From contig OZ020524.1 in the NCBI GenBank assembly GCA_963971425.1, positions 19,025,022 through 19,089,021 on the forward strand: a stretch of DNA of 64,000 nt, read 5' to 3'. The position numbers and the translations under genes are program-made. Position 1 is the stretch's first letter; every line of letters starts with the position of its first letter. This stretch comes from Bryoerythrophyllum caledonicum (taxonomy: Eukaryota > Streptophyta > Bryopsida > Pottiales > Pottiaceae). Positions 46,111 to 58,762 of the stretch are shown in pieces. Below the pieces are notes generated by a model, which saw only the letters and a list, made by a program, of their open reading frames with translations, did not search any database and was not told the DNA's origin.

Positions 46111-47030
46111 TGTACAAAACTGACCAACACAAAGGGTAATTTTGTATTTCCTAATCATAGGTTTTCATTAAGTTTTATTTTCAAAATGTACTTTAAATAT
46201 GAATACTATGAGAAAGAAAAAGATGTAAAAGGGTGAGACATACATTATGACATACAACATTAACATTCCTAAGTGTGAAATATGCAATTATTATATTTGA
46301 GATGCATCTTTATTATTATTATTATTATTTATTTTTTTCATATATCAAATTATCAATACACATGCAATATTAAACTCTACCTATATGAGAATCACATACA
46401 TTCAATATGAATACTGTATTGTTTTTAATATTTATATTACTACAAGATGATGATATGGCAATATGATAATCATATGATTTTTTTGGTATATCACTTCCAT
46501 GCAAACTTCATATTGAAAATATTGCATACAAATTTCTTATCATTTTTGAATACAATATACTCTATATACGTTTCATATTAAGTTTTACATGTGTGATACT
46601 ATATAACATCATTATGTATTATTGTAATTCAAATGCATATTTACAATATGACATTTTTGTCATGTGGAAAATGTATGATTTTGTTTGTATATTATCACCA
46701 TCCAATTTTTATTTTAAAACTAGAACAAGTAGATTTCATATTGAACTTTTACAATATGAAATCGAGAGGTTTTGAGACGATATAATTTCTAAAAAGAGTT
46801 TGAACACGTTGTAGACCATTATTATATGCAAGTTGTATATGATTCACTTTATTTTTGAAATATATGTTTTTCATATCAAACCGAGGCCCTCGGAGTTTCC
46901 TTATGAACTCCTTAAAAGTGCAGCTTGTAGCATTTCTGCCAATTTTCGGAAATTGATCATGGGAGTGTTGGTCACGGGCAATATGCGCATGATGGCCGCT
47001 CGCTTGCTATTATGGGACTCGGGTTGCACT
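46111..47030. other. AT-rich intergenic with (TAT)n microsatellite
   Basis: A trinucleotide run (attatt)n lies at 46311-46330. The rest is AT-rich, with motif-free open frames only. Confidence 0.5.
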
Positions 47031-47031
47031 G

Positions 47032-47557
47032 AGGGCCGCTTCACACGAGGCCGAGTCGAGAATTCGTCCGTCAAAATTTCCGCACAAACTATGGCGAGAG
47101 TCCAAACTTTTGGATTTAAAAAAACATTAAAATACATATATTGAAGCCTTTGGATGGTTGTGGTGTGAAGCCCCAGAGCCCAAGTCCGAAGTTCAAACCC
47201 CATATCATTACGCCAAAAAAAATCAGCCAATAAAAATTAGCCAATAAAATCAGCCTCTTTCATCTAACGGTCCAGATCTTGTCAAATTTTGATTATTTTG
47301 TTGAAAAAATCGACGGACTCTCAAAGGAATTTTGGGTCGACTAAAAACGACAACCCAAGTTTTGCTCGAGAGTCCGTTGCCTTGGCGCCAAAACTCTCCA
47401 AAAGTACTGCAATGTACGTACATTGGAAGACGACGGCCATTGGACTTTGGCCTTTGGTGTGAAAGCCAAGAGGCCGGACTTTGGCCATTCATGCAATCTC
47501 ATTGGTGGAAACCGACGGACTCTTGACTCGGGCGTTAGGTGTGAAGCGACCCTTAGT
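47032..47557. repeat. Inverted-end repeat element
   Basis: The left block 'agggccgcttcacac' plus 'ccgagtc.aga.t.cgtc' is inverse to the right block 'gactcttgactcggg' plus 'gtgtgaagcgaccct'. The ends are more GC-rich than the surroundings, and 'cgacggactct' recurs at 47310 and 47512. It may be a MITE; the duplication is unclear. Confidence 0.5.
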
Positions 47558-50548
47558 GGATCCACTCTCGCTCGTTTTCAAGTGTTGGGAAAATTACTCT
47601 TCTTTTGCTGCGCCAGCAGCTACGTCCTCGGGTTGGGTGTTTTTCACCCTTTTGCTTTTTATCCACAACATTATTTATTATTTGTGTACACATTCATGCT
47701 AATAGTAAAGAGACGTGTGGCACATGAAGTCTTTGTGTACATAAATAGGAAGATTCAACATTCATCCCTACCATGAGTTATAGCCAAATATGGCTTTGGT
47801 GAGCGGAGGTGGTAAGAATTTAGGGCCCCTTTGCACATAGAGACCGAGCCAATTCATCTCCAAGCCGATTGCACAAAACTTTAGGCCTTTTTGGGCTGGA
47901 GGGCGACCTCAAGTAGTAATTATAATAAGATTATAATTGGAGCCAATTCTCAATATGTAAAGCCCTTGGGGTCAAGAAGCCAGGCCGACTCAATAAATCT
48001 ATAAAATTTCATTCCTTCTCTCTCTTTATATTCTATATTTTATAAAATTATGTTTTATAAATTTATATTTCATGAAATTATATTTAACAAACTTATATTT
48101 TTTAAATTGTATTTTATAAAATTATATGAAAGTGCTATCCACCCCAATTAGTGGAATCCAGTTAATGCAATCCACCCCATGGATATGAAGATTATAGCAT
48201 TTGAAGTGGGAGAAAAAGTTTTTTCCCTCTTGCCCGGCAAGGTGAGCCCATTTTGACTTACCATATCCTCGAAATCTTACACTAATCTACTAAAATCCTT
48301 TATTGTTATGACCGACATGGTGTTAGCTGTATATTTGCAATATTTAGGTCAAAACAAGGAGTGAAACATGTTGAAATAAGTAGTTATGTGCATGGGGTTG
48401 CAAAAACATGTAATGGAGTGGAGATTTTTGTTGCATACAGCTTTGTATATTTGAAAATTCTAATGGTTCAGACTTGCCATTCCTTTTTTCACTTGTTTAG
48501 AAATTTTTTGGGGATAAAAATAGTAAATCTTTAGTGTTATAGAATTTAATAAATTATCCAAGAAATTTTTGGTTGGGCAGTTTTTGAAATGTTCATAAAA
48601 TATTGGGCCATGTCATCCCACCCACTCCATGGTCCTCAAAACTTTTGTTCATTCACTTGTTTTTGCAATCAAACTTTGTCTGTTTTATGCCAAAAAAAAC
48701 ATACTTTTGTTCTAACAGAAAAATTAAAAGGTTGTCTGTGGCACGCCCATGCTAATCGCTCTGTTGGTCCCGCAATCAGCTGGCAGGCCCTATCTACATG
48801 GAGTTAACTTATATTTTTTAAAGAAGATTTCTAGACTTTTCATGAAGAATATCTTCTTTGGTCTTCCTTTCCCCCCATGATTTGGGATGCCCCTTCTTTT
48901 GTGCCCCTACTTACTGCCCCTCTTTGACACTTGTATTTCATTGGTTACATGGTTGTCCAAGGTGCCCATCGTCCCCACTTTTGACTTCGGAGGGTAGTAA
49001 ATTTCAAAACCATGAATCCAAAAGAATTTTAAAAATATCTCCACAAAGCTCTTATCAGGGACTATCTAGTAAAAAAAACCTCCAAAGAAAAGGATTTTTT
49101 TTTCAAATTTGAGGAACTTGCATAAAATCCAAATCGTCCTCCAAGGGACACTTGGTCCTTTTGGTATTAATGCATGCTAAGTTCTCGAAGAATTGACCAA
49201 TAGTTTCTCCATCCTTATTGAAATCGAGTTACTTTGTCCATGTGAATCTAATCTTTCTTTTCTTATAAGAATACGACAAAGCCTAGCCAAGTGAAGCCAT
49301 GTGTGCAATTTTGGCAACCCCGGTGAAGCCATGTGGAGGGGCTACGAGGACTTAATTCCTAAATAAAAAAACTCCCGATGTGGGCTTTTGCAAATATTGG
49401 GCACGTTCCCATGGTTGCAATTTATATTTGCAATTCTTAAATTTTGTACAAAGATGCAAGAAGACAAGATGTACGTGGAAGTGTAATTATTTTTCTTCTC
49501 ATTGGACTTGTAGAAAAAAGGTTATGCCATCGTAAAATTTGTCAAGTGCACGCACGTCAGGCATGTCGGGCACTTCTCAAGTGCGGGCACGTTGGGCACC
49601 TCTAAAAACTTTTACTGGGACACTCTAGTAAATTTGAGATTTTCAATACTAGCAATTCATATTATTTCCATTCATGTTGTCAAAACACATTTCTTGTCTT
49701 TAGTGAATAATGTATTTTATCTAAGATTTTCACACATTGTCGGGCAAGGAACCAAAAAAAATTCTTCTTTTTCAAATAAAATTATGAGGTCTTCATATTT
49801 TTCACTTTTTGACTTTTTAATTACATGACGTGGTGCAAACCATCGTATTGACCGTTTGGATTATCATTCCAAAACATATTTTGTTTCCAAAAAAATTAAA
49901 TCGTGAATTGGCACTTTTTGAACCTCCACTCCTTGCACAATTTTTTTGAATATGCTACACCCCTTCTCTACCTCTAAAAATTGGTGTACAAGAAGTTCAT
50001 ATTGTATTATGATCAACATGATGATAAAAGGATTTAGACCTTGTGTAGTGCAAAACTTTGACACAAAGTGAAGTCAAAGTGTGCTAATCCAGTAAACATA
50101 GGGATGAAAATGAACCATTATTTCTACTTCAAACACTATAATCTTTCAATCCGAGCCGTCAAAGTTGATGAAATTTTGTAAGTATGTTGTTTATTAAGTG
50201 TTAAAGGAGGTCCTACAACCAAAATTGAAACAAAAGTTTTTGTTTTGTTTATTACTTATTGCACTAGAATTAACAATTTTGAAGTGTTTTTGGTCTGAAA
50301 TTGTTAAGGAAATTTAGGGGTTAATTGGGGACTTAACCCGTTAACGTGGGAGAGGCCCAAAATGGGCCTCTACAATATTGTCTTTAGAAATCCCGTGCAG
50401 TTAAATGGTTGAATGGGCGATATTGGACTGGGATTTTAAGGAGGATTGGGACTTTGTTGGAGACTACCCATGCCCCATTGGAGCTAATGAGCACATGCAC
50501 TACAATAGTACTATCATAACACCATAAAGTAGGCCTTGGGCAAATTAA
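47558..50548. repeat. AT-rich intergenic with two TTAA-family remnants
   Basis: 48165-49170 resembles the right part of the 948-bp element at 51000-51947 and ends cttggtccttttggtattaa. 49893-50324 is its mirror-orientation relative, ending aatttaggggttaa. Between them are only motif-free open frames. A poly-A/T-rich stretch (48000-48130) has no gene. Confidence 0.5.
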
Positions 50549-50999
50549 TCCCCTCGTTTTCCCTTGTGGGATGAAGGGGCAAGTTGCAACTTTGGAAGTA
50601 TCATCCCTCCCAGCCGGACAGGTGGTCAAACCCCAGTCGGCAGGTACTCAAACTTTCCTCCTCTCCCGGCATATGCCCTGGCCCGTACGCTCCTCCCGCA
50701 TGCCTATGTACGCCTCGACCCGTCGTAACACATTTTTCTATAAAATACCCGTGACGGGTATTGCCTCCTATGTTGTGACATATTTCTCTACAAAATACCC
50801 ATGACGGATATTGCCTCTGTAAAGCAATACTTCTTAGGACAAGAAAAAGAAAAAGTATAAACTTTTTATATTATTATGAAGTCATTAACATTGATATTAT
50901 GTATACCATTTACACATTGAAAATGAAAGGCATACAAACTTTCTATAACGATATTGACATTAAATCCAAGCATGTTTCATATGAACAATGAGTATAAGT

Positions 51000-51947
51000 T
51001 TAACCCCTAAATTTCTTTGACAACTTCGTACCAAAAACACTTCTATATTGCTAGTTTTAGTGCAGTGAGAAAGGAAGAAACATAAAACTTTTATTTCTAG
51101 TTTTAACCGCAGGATCTCAATAAAGACTTATCAAATAACATACTCACAAAATTTCATAAACTTTGACCACACGGATTGTATGATTATAGTGTTTGAAGTA
51201 GAAAAAATGTTCATTTCTTCCCTAGGTTCAGTGGATCAGGAGACTTTGACTTCACTTGGTGTCAAACATTTGCACTACACAAGGTCTTAATTCATTTTCA
51301 TCATGTTAAGGATGATATTAGTTCCTTGTACACCAACTTTTAGAGGTAGAAGTGGGGTGTAGCATATTCAAAAAAATTGTGCAAGTAGTGGAGGTTCACA
51401 ATAATGTCAATTTATGTTATTTTTTTTGGTGAACTTAATATGTTTTAGAATGAGAATCCCAATGATCAATGCAAAGGTTCACACCACATTATGCTATGGA
51501 AAAAATAAATAGAGAAAAATCAAAAGATCTCTAAGTTTGATGTGGAAAAGTTTGATGAGAAGTTTTTTGGTACCTTGCCCGACAATGTGTGACAATGTGT
51601 GAATTTAATGTTTGACTTGGATTTATATGGCTTTTTCACTAAAGACAATTTTTTTTTTGACAATATGAAAGAAAATATTATTATTTGCTAGAAATGAAAA
51701 TCTCACATTCAATAGAGTGTCCTAACAAAAGTTATTGGAATTGCCCGACATGCCCGCTCTCCCCATTTGAACTTCAAAACCCTATAACTTTTTCATTAAA
51801 TTTTGGATTGAGGAAAAAATTGAACCCACACAAAGCTTTTGGTAATGTCCATCTTCAGTAAAAATTTCAAAGAATTATGTTACAAATTGGAACTTGCTTG
51901 AATCTTCTACAGTCTCCAAAGGGGACTCTTGGAAATTTAGAGGTTAA
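51000..51947 (-). mobile_element. TTAA-flanked element, 948 bp
   Basis: TTAA at 51000-51003 and 51944-51947. Ends CCCCTAAATTTC and, on the minus strand, CCTCTAAATTTC. It is non-coding and the best-delimited long copy of the dispersed family also seen at 150-1120, 28868-29290 and 49893-50324. It is nested inside the 50549-54046 element. Confidence 0.65.
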
Positions 51948-52069
51948 TACTCATGAATATCACATCATGGTTCACATCACATCGCTCACTGAATTGAAAA
52001 CAATATCCTAATGTGTATTCAATACACAAATAAGAAGACACTGATAATTAAGAAAAACTAAATAATACA

Positions 52070-53168
52070 AAGTAGAAACTCTACTTGGTCTACTCTTCTT
52101 CTTTATCTTGTCCTTGTTCTTCTTGTTCTTGTTCTTGTTCTTGTTCTTCTTCATTACATTTCTTGTTGAGATCCAAGCCGCCCTTATCCGCATAGACGGA
52201 GCATGTTGTCTCAATGCGGTTCATAGAAAAGATGTTTTTCACGTAGAAGACATTCTTTATGATTCTCAAATATCATTCAATGAATTTTTCCTTCCCCTCT
52301 TTGTGTCTATATTGCAAAAATAAATTATGGCAATAGCATACTTAGACTTGAAATACATACAATAAACAAATAGATTCAAAAACATTACAAGTTCATAAAC
52401 TTCATAAGAAATAAAAGTTATTGAATTTACATGGCTTGAATAGACTGTTGATGATGCCAACGGACCATGTGTTCCACACACTTGACTTGGAGCTTCAAAT
52501 TTTGTCCTAGTCCTTTTTCTCGTTGAAAATGCGGTGAAGATCCTTCAATTGTGCAATATCCAACTCATCCGCGCCACGGCCCAACTTCAATTCCGTAACC
52601 GCGTTTGCAAAATTGGGATGGCGCAGTAGTATGTCAAGGCATGCCACATCCAATTCTCCAACTCCTTCCTTCTTTGCCCCAAGGTGAGTGGCATACTTCT
52701 TCCCCATTGCTATGGCAATAAAAGGTTTTTTCCACGCATTACTTTCAACACTGGCCCCCACCTCCGCTTGTGCCTATAATGCCTTTGTCCACGCTTGGAG
52801 TTTTTTTTATAAAAGTCCTTTTGTTGTCTCTTGAACGGCTTCGTTAAAAAATTTGCATTCATACGGCGGAAGTTGATGTTGCAAAGTTGTTTTGCCTTCC
52901 GCGGACGACCACGTGTTTGCGTCGTGAGCTCCATGTGATGGCGATGGCGATGATGATTATTCAAGTGTTGCCGATTCTTCCACAGTCTCAAGCCGCAATT
53001 CTTAGCCTCACAATGCAATGGCTTCTTTGCACGAGGGACTTCCTTGTAGTCCCCCTCAAGAATGGCAAGTGGTAAGCCATATAACTCCATCCGGTGGAAT
53101 GGAAAAACTACATATGAGCAAGAATGAAATAAGAATCTTCCATCTTGAAACCTCTCTAACCAGTACAA
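52070..53168 (-). CDS. C2H2-like/AT-hook protein of unknown function, probably spliced or broken
   Basis: The frame 53168-52710 has HCEAKNCGLRLWKNRQHL followed by HHRHRHH, a single C2H2-like finger with extra His. It is followed by RGRPRKAK (AT-hook core RGRP) and a very basic C-terminal part (KRQQKDFYKKNSKRGQ). The natural continuation, SNAWKKPFIAIAMGKKYATH to HRIFNEKKD, is in another frame (52761-52507), so there is a frameshift or unseen short intron near 52765. A further acidic, Glu/Gln-rich piece (EEEQEQEQEQEEQGQDKEEE) can be read at about 52090-52250 and may be a last exon. DNA binding is inferred from the AT-hook. It is the only gene in its transposon and may be the mobilising or cargo protein. 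Start and exon limits are uncertain. Confidence 0.45.
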
Positions 53169-54046
53169 GACCTAATCACAACACTATGGAGAATGAAAGA
53201 GAGTATTCTAAAATACCAATACCCGTCATGATTTTAAAACACACCAAATACAACATTATGAAATGGAAAAATTAAAGCAATACTTGCTAGGACCCTCCAA
53301 AAAAGCACCTAATATGTTGCAACAGTATAATACCCGTCACGAATTAATAAACATAAAAAACGTCACTAAACAAAATTAAAAAATTAGGCAAAATCCCTCA
53401 CGTCCTTAAAATGGGCACATAAAACGTCTCAAGAAGAGTCTGTGGCAACATACCAATACCCATCACAACCAAAATCAGGGCGCTAAATATGTCACAACTA
53501 ATGGATGTGACAACTCTCCAATATCCGTCATGATTCTCAAAAATTGGTCACTAGCTTTGATTCCATCACTATTTCCTCACTTTCTCACAACAAAATTCAA
53601 TCACAATATGTCACATCATGCATTGTAAAGCAATTACAAAGTTGTTGTGACTAACTAAATTGGTAAAGAAAGACAAAAGCCACTACTCTTAAAAAATCCC
53701 ATTACCCGAAAACCACAATATATTGCAAAATAAAGCCACTTACATTGCATGCCTCCCTCAAGCATACCTAAATACAATTCCTACCTCCCATTGTAATACC
53801 TTAATATAGTTCCTATCTCTCATTCACGGGAGGCAATACCCATCACCCGTATTTTGTAGAGAAATGTATCATGACGGACTGGGGCGTACATAGACGGGGG
53901 AGAGGAGTGCACGGGCAAGGGCATATGCTAGGAGGGGAGGAGAGATTGTGTGGTAGCCAGCTGGGGTTTGACCACCTGGCCGGCTGGGAGGTATACCTTC
54001 AGAGCTGCAACTAGCCCCTTCATCCCACAAAGGGAAACGACGGGAT

Positions 54047-54482
54047 CGGTTCACCGTGGGCATAAAGTAGAGGGCGACATGCATGGTGACCCCTTTCACA
54101 TTCAGTAAAATTCTTTTAGCTAAACAATGTGAACGATAAATTAAACTTCCACAACATTATTGCTTTTAATACTGTCAGTATCTACCGACGGAAGTTTAAG
54201 CGTTGTGTAATTGGAACAGATTCAAGCTGAAATTCAGCAACGGTGTACATGCATGAATGTGAAGGGGTGATAATAGTAGTTGTAAATTGAATATTATTTA
54301 CCTAATAGTAGTTGTGAATTGAATTTATTATACCAAATAGTAGTTGTGAATATTACTAAATCGAATAATATTTATTTTATTAATATATTAATTTTAATAT
54401 ATTAATTTAGAGAAGTTCTTCGAGAAGTCTCCAAATGCATGTCCTGTTTGGTTGACTTTCTTCACGAAGTAAAATATGGTGT
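54047..54482. other. AT-rich intergenic
   Basis: Contains three near-copies of 'aatagtagttgtgaattgaat' halves (54276, 54306, 54339) and AT-rich DNA. No gene. Confidence 0.5.
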
Positions 54483-54705
54483 TTAACCCCTAAAGGACCA
54501 GAGTCTCCTTCGGGGGGATTCCTTGATTTTTGGGCAGGTTCCTAAAATTCGAAAAAAAATCAATTTTCTCTGAAATTTTTATTCTAGATTGCCTTTGATA
54601 AGAGCTTCGTGGACATATTTTTATTTTATTTTTTGGATTTGTGGTTTGAAAGTTAGTACCACTTATAGTTTTTGAGGGAAATTGTCAAGGAACTTTAGGG
54701 GTTAA
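54483..54705. mobile_element. Small TTAA-flanked MITE
   Basis: TTAA at 54483-54486 and 54702-54705, with perfect 9-base inverted ends CCCCTAAAG (54487-54495) and CTTTAGGGG (54693-54701). 215 bp without TTAA. The TTAA target and CCCTAAA-like ends are the features of piggyBac-type elements. Non-coding. Confidence 0.8.
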
Positions 54706-55252
54706 GTTCCTTTTCTTCCAAATACAGATAACTAGTAAATTTGTAAAATACCGTAACCTCTAATATAGAACCAAGGCATTTTAGAGGAATTTCTATTTGA
54801 TTGAATAAAAAGTGTCAAGATGAACCTTTTGAGAGTGTAACCGTAAGATCTAGATTTATATGAGATGATGGTGAGTTCAAGTCCCATTGTCAACTTGGTG
54901 TCTACCACCACATTCTACCCAATTATGGTGGGGGCTTTCAGGACCTCGTTTTATGCATACCCAAAAGGTCCATGGGGGAATGACATGTCGTTTTTCTTCC
55001 AAGGCACTTAGAACTATGTAAGGAAGCACTTAGTGTAAAAAAGTGTTTACCCTTGAAAGGGGGAAGTACGTTGAAGATGATATTCAGTGTTAATCACACT
55101 AATTTGTTTACAAATACAAGAAGTTTTTTATTCTTGGTAAGTATTTTTATCAACTATGTTTACAATAATCTCCCTCTTTAAATAGTATAGATAGTGGTGC
55201 TCTCACTTTAAAAAATTCAAAAGTAAAAAGTTATAGCATTTCCAAAACAACT
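54706..55252. other. AT-rich intergenic with repeat ends
   Basis: An isolated 'ccaaggcattttagaggaat' end of the TTAA family is at 54771-54790, and a LINE-tail-like 'cttgaaagggggaagta' at 55052-55068. No gene. Confidence 0.45.
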
Positions 55253-55626
55253 ATATCAAACACTGAATATAGTGTGGATTCATTGGTAATGTGGGTGAAA
55301 AATGATGTGGACCACATGAATTTTGATTTTGGAACACAATTGATGTGGACACATTTTATGCCATTCTTTGCCACCTTACCCCCACTTACTATAAAACATC
55401 TTCCACTCCTCCTTGCTTGCCGCCACCTCGCCACCGCTCGCCACCACCTCTCCATAATCCACATTAATTTTGTGGCAACAATTTTGAAACATCCCACACT
55501 ATTTCTAAGGAACATGATTTGATGTGAATTGAGAATTGAGGTGGACCACTGTAATTTGCGTGTACTGGAATTAATGTAAGTATTTTGAAAATGTCTGGTC
55601 CACACTCTATGTAGTGTTTGGTGTAG
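55253..55626. mobile_element. Pogo-type MITE (deletion derivative)
   Basis: Starts TATCAAACACTGAATATAG and ends with the inverse-related ctatgtagtgtttggtg. It is flanked by TA on both sides. The first 150 and last 220 bp match the two ends of the element at 1573-4936 (shared 'gtggattcattgg.aat' and 'ctctccataatccacatta'), with the transposase part deleted. Confidence 0.75.
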
Positions 55627-55644
55627 TTTCATTACACTAATTGT

Positions 55645-57115
55645 CATCTTTAACCCTTTAGTGCCCATGAGACCCAAAATGAGATTTTGGAGGTGTTAAG
55701 ACTTAGTTTCTATGACATCCATGAGGAGTTAGGTTGTAAACTTTCGAGTTTAGATTTGTGCACACATTGCATGAACACTCTCCAAAAATTAGATCATGAT
55801 TTGGAGTTATAGAACTCATGGAAAAGCTAGGACTACAACACAAAATACACCAAATACCTTGAAATACAATGAATACATGCCACATACTATCATGTTGTAT
55901 TCCATACACATGCAAAATGATTCTGGTCTTAAATTTTAATTGAAGTTTGTCTTTATGAGATTCTTCATTGTTTTGTGATTGTTGATTCCTCCCATTGCAT
56001 ACAAAACTTCCGTTTTAATTTGTATATGTTTGGAACATTTTTGTATACAATCAAGTGAACAAAAGTAATAAAATCATCAATAAACATGTTTAGATGTTTT
56101 CTTGACGAATGATATGTCAGTGCGAAGCTATTGACCTAGTGCACATGTGAACCTCTTTTATTTGAAATGCAATAATTCTTGCAAGAATCTATTGATGGAT
56201 AAAGTAGTATACCCTCCAAAGTCCACGATTTTCATAACCAATATACAATAGCTTTAAACACTATAATCTATTCCATCAACCGTTGGATGTTGTGTAAATT
56301 ATCCCCAAAGCTCATGTCATGGATTGAGTTCAATTATGTAAGGTTAGATATTACTGTTAGGCATTATATTTCCATCAAAGGTAGCTCAAAGAAAAAAATC
56401 AATACATTTGTTGGTTTTGGAGAAACATGACCTGAGCACTACAAGGCTAACCCTTTACCGCCCACGTATGTTTATGGAAAAACCAAGATTTCTGCTGGTT
56501 TTTTCTTTGAACCGGATTTGATGGAAATATAATGTCTAACATTAATATCTAACCTTACAAAATTCTCCAATAAGGTGAGATTCTTGCAATAATTTTAAAA
56601 ATTTGAATAAGAGCGGTTCACATGTGCACTAGGTTGGTAGCTTCGCATTGACATATCATATGTGAAGAAAACATTTATACAAAATTATTGGTAATATTTT
56701 TGCTTTTTCCTACTTGGTTGTATACAAAAATGTTCCAACCTTATACAAATCAAAGCGGAGGTTTTGTATGTGAGGGGAGAGATCAACAATCACAAAACAA
56801 TGAAGATGTCTTAAAGTCAAAGTTCAATCAAAATTTAAGACCGTAATCAATGTGCATGTGTGTGAAATACGACATAGTATGTGGCATGGTATTCACTATA
56901 TTCACTGTATTTTAGTCTGTTTGATGTATTTTGTGTTGTAATCCTAGCTTTTCCAAGAGTTCTATAAATCCAAATCATGATTTGGTTGTCGGAAAGTGTT
57001 CACGTAATGTGTGCGCATTACTAAACCTCATATCTCCAAGCCTAATTCCTCATGGATTTCATGCAAAATGAGTTTTAGTAGCTCCAGAGTCCCATTTCAG
57101 GCTTCCTGGGCGATA
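55645..57115. mobile_element. Foldback element, long inverted repeat
   Basis: The two halves, meeting near 56445, are diverged inverse copies of each other over about 700 bp. For example 'gatcatgatttgga' (55794) answers 'tccaaatcatgattt' (56970), 'tgtttggaacatttttgta' (56028) answers 'tacaaaaatgttcca' (56715), and 'ttatatttccatcaaa' (56363) answers 'tttgatggaaatataa' (56517). The outer ends are aaccctttagtgccc and its inverse gggcgataaagggt. Transcripts would fold into a long hairpin. Non-coding. Confidence 0.7.
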
Positions 57116-57189
57116 AAGGGTCACCCTTCCAAGTTTGAGATGAATGCATTCTTAATTTATTTTTGTTTAATAATTTGATAGATCTGGGA

Positions 57190-57570
57190 TTCAGTCCATG
57201 ACACTGGATCTTGTGGATACAATTGAGTTTTCTTGAAAGTCACCAAAATACACTTGATAGGTACCCCGAATCTTAGGGTCTTAAGTGAGTAACCGGGACC
57301 ACATGCACATGGTGTCTTGCCTTGGGAAAGGTTTGGGGGAACTATTGGTCAACCCTGTGAGAACTTAAGGTACTATGGGGGAGCTTTAGCTTACATGGGG
57401 TAGGGCCCAAGAACATTGACTTCAAAGCATTTCATTGGTGCAGAAATAGGCGATATGAAATTTCCTCATGCTCTCTTTTTTTTCGGATTATACATCTCAT
57501 ACTCTCTGGTACCATATTCCTCCTGACTTGCCCATTCGGGAAGCACTTTCAGGAAAACTCTATTACGGTG
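57190..57570 (+). repeat. Uninterrupted copy of the dispersed repeat
   Basis: Matches the joined flanks of the pogo-like element (1540-1572 and 4937-5115) across the insertion point near 57350. It serves as an empty-site relative. Confidence 0.55.
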
Positions 57571-58762
57571 TTGCTATTATAGTATCGCACTCAAATCATG
57601 GATAATTTGAGGCACAAAAGGATAGATGAGAAAGCTAAGAAAAGAAAAAGCATGCGAGCATTACTGTATGCAACTTGCAGGTCTGCATTGAAAATTTCCC
57701 ACACAATTAACGAGTCTGCAAAGTGTGAGTAAAAATAGACTAATTAAAAATAACTCAGCACTTGCTACTAAGTTAGCAATAATAATTTCACTTGGTAAAC
57801 CTGCCTCATCTGTTCGAGTCAGATTGAAGTAATTTTTTCTTTTTGGATCACCGCCACTTTCAACAACAAAAAGACTGCCTCAACATTAAATTCCAAATTT
57901 ATGCTAATTCAGGAGGTCAGGTTCTGAAGTCCAATTGCTCCAACAGCAAACTCTGAATATATATATATATATATTTTTTAAACAAATCAAACCAAGTTGA
58001 TTGCAAAAAAGTACCAGTACAGACGAGTGTGCCAGCTCCGGTCACACCAAGGACTCAAGACTCAGGACTAGCATGAAACTCTTTGACCCAGACAAACAAA
58101 CTCTGAATATTCAATGAAACAGCAAACTCTGAATACAATCATGAATAATATGCCATCATCCACTCAGAACTGCGATGTTCAGGTCAATAACAGTGAGGCT
58201 GTTATTTCATTTCATTGATTCAATATAAAAAAAGAAGACCATAAGTAAATCTCTGTTTGTAGTTAACAGATTATCTCTTCACATCCACCGAAAGGTCGCT
58301 CACCAAAAGTTTCCTTCCGCTGCAGCTTCTCATATCTGGTTCTGATTCCTCACAATGCAAGCTTAAACCTCAGCACACAAAATCACCGAATAACCAGTCC
58401 ACATGGAAAAAAACCTCATAATCCTGACCTTTTTTGGACGACTGGACAATTGGAAATTGCACGCAACAGACAGATATCCTTAAAAGGTTAGAAATTCGGC
58501 GGTTAGAACTAGGATTTCAATTATGAGTCGCAAAGTTTACTATTTCAGGGCCATCACAGCCATCATAGACAATGACACTGCCCTGAGCATGGTGTGATCT
58601 TCACATGTTGGAACCAACAAACACCTAATCAACCTCACAGCGACAGTTTGTGATGTCTGATCATTTTGACCAGGAAAGAAAGTGATTCTTCGAGAATTTT
58701 TTTCAGATCACCGCAAACTTTTGACTCGTGAATAATCTTCAAGAGTGGAGCTTGGCGAGAGA
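57571..58762. other. Intergenic, upstream of the 58763 gene
   Basis: Holds an (AT)n microsatellite at 57958-57975 and one isolated, diverged palindrome gtgtgccagctccggtcaca (58027-58046) resembling those in the large transposon. The phrase 'caaactctgaatat' occurs three times (57945, 58099, 58127). No gene before 58763. Confidence 0.5.

Larger units (their letters stand above)
50549..54046 (-). mobile_element. Element with about 270-bp inverted repeats and C2H2/AT-hook gene
   Basis: 50549-50820 and 53815-54046 are inverse copies of one another. Both read, from the outside in, ...tcgttt.cc..tgtgggatgaagggg, then 'caggtggtcaaacccca', then 'gcatatgccc', then 'aatacccgt.acggg'. The motif AATACCCGTCA(T/C)GA recurs at least six times inside the right end (53215, 53330, 53450, 53520, 53833 and nearby) as a subterminal array. 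The interior carries the gene at 52070-53168 (minus) and a nested TTAA element (51000-51947). I could not assign the superfamily, because no transposase is recognised and the duplication is unclear. Confidence 0.65.

Noticed and set aside
49592..49828. 78-codon frame in 49.6-49.8 kb
   Set aside because: Lies within a degraded TTAA-family repeat; AT-rich composition, no motif.
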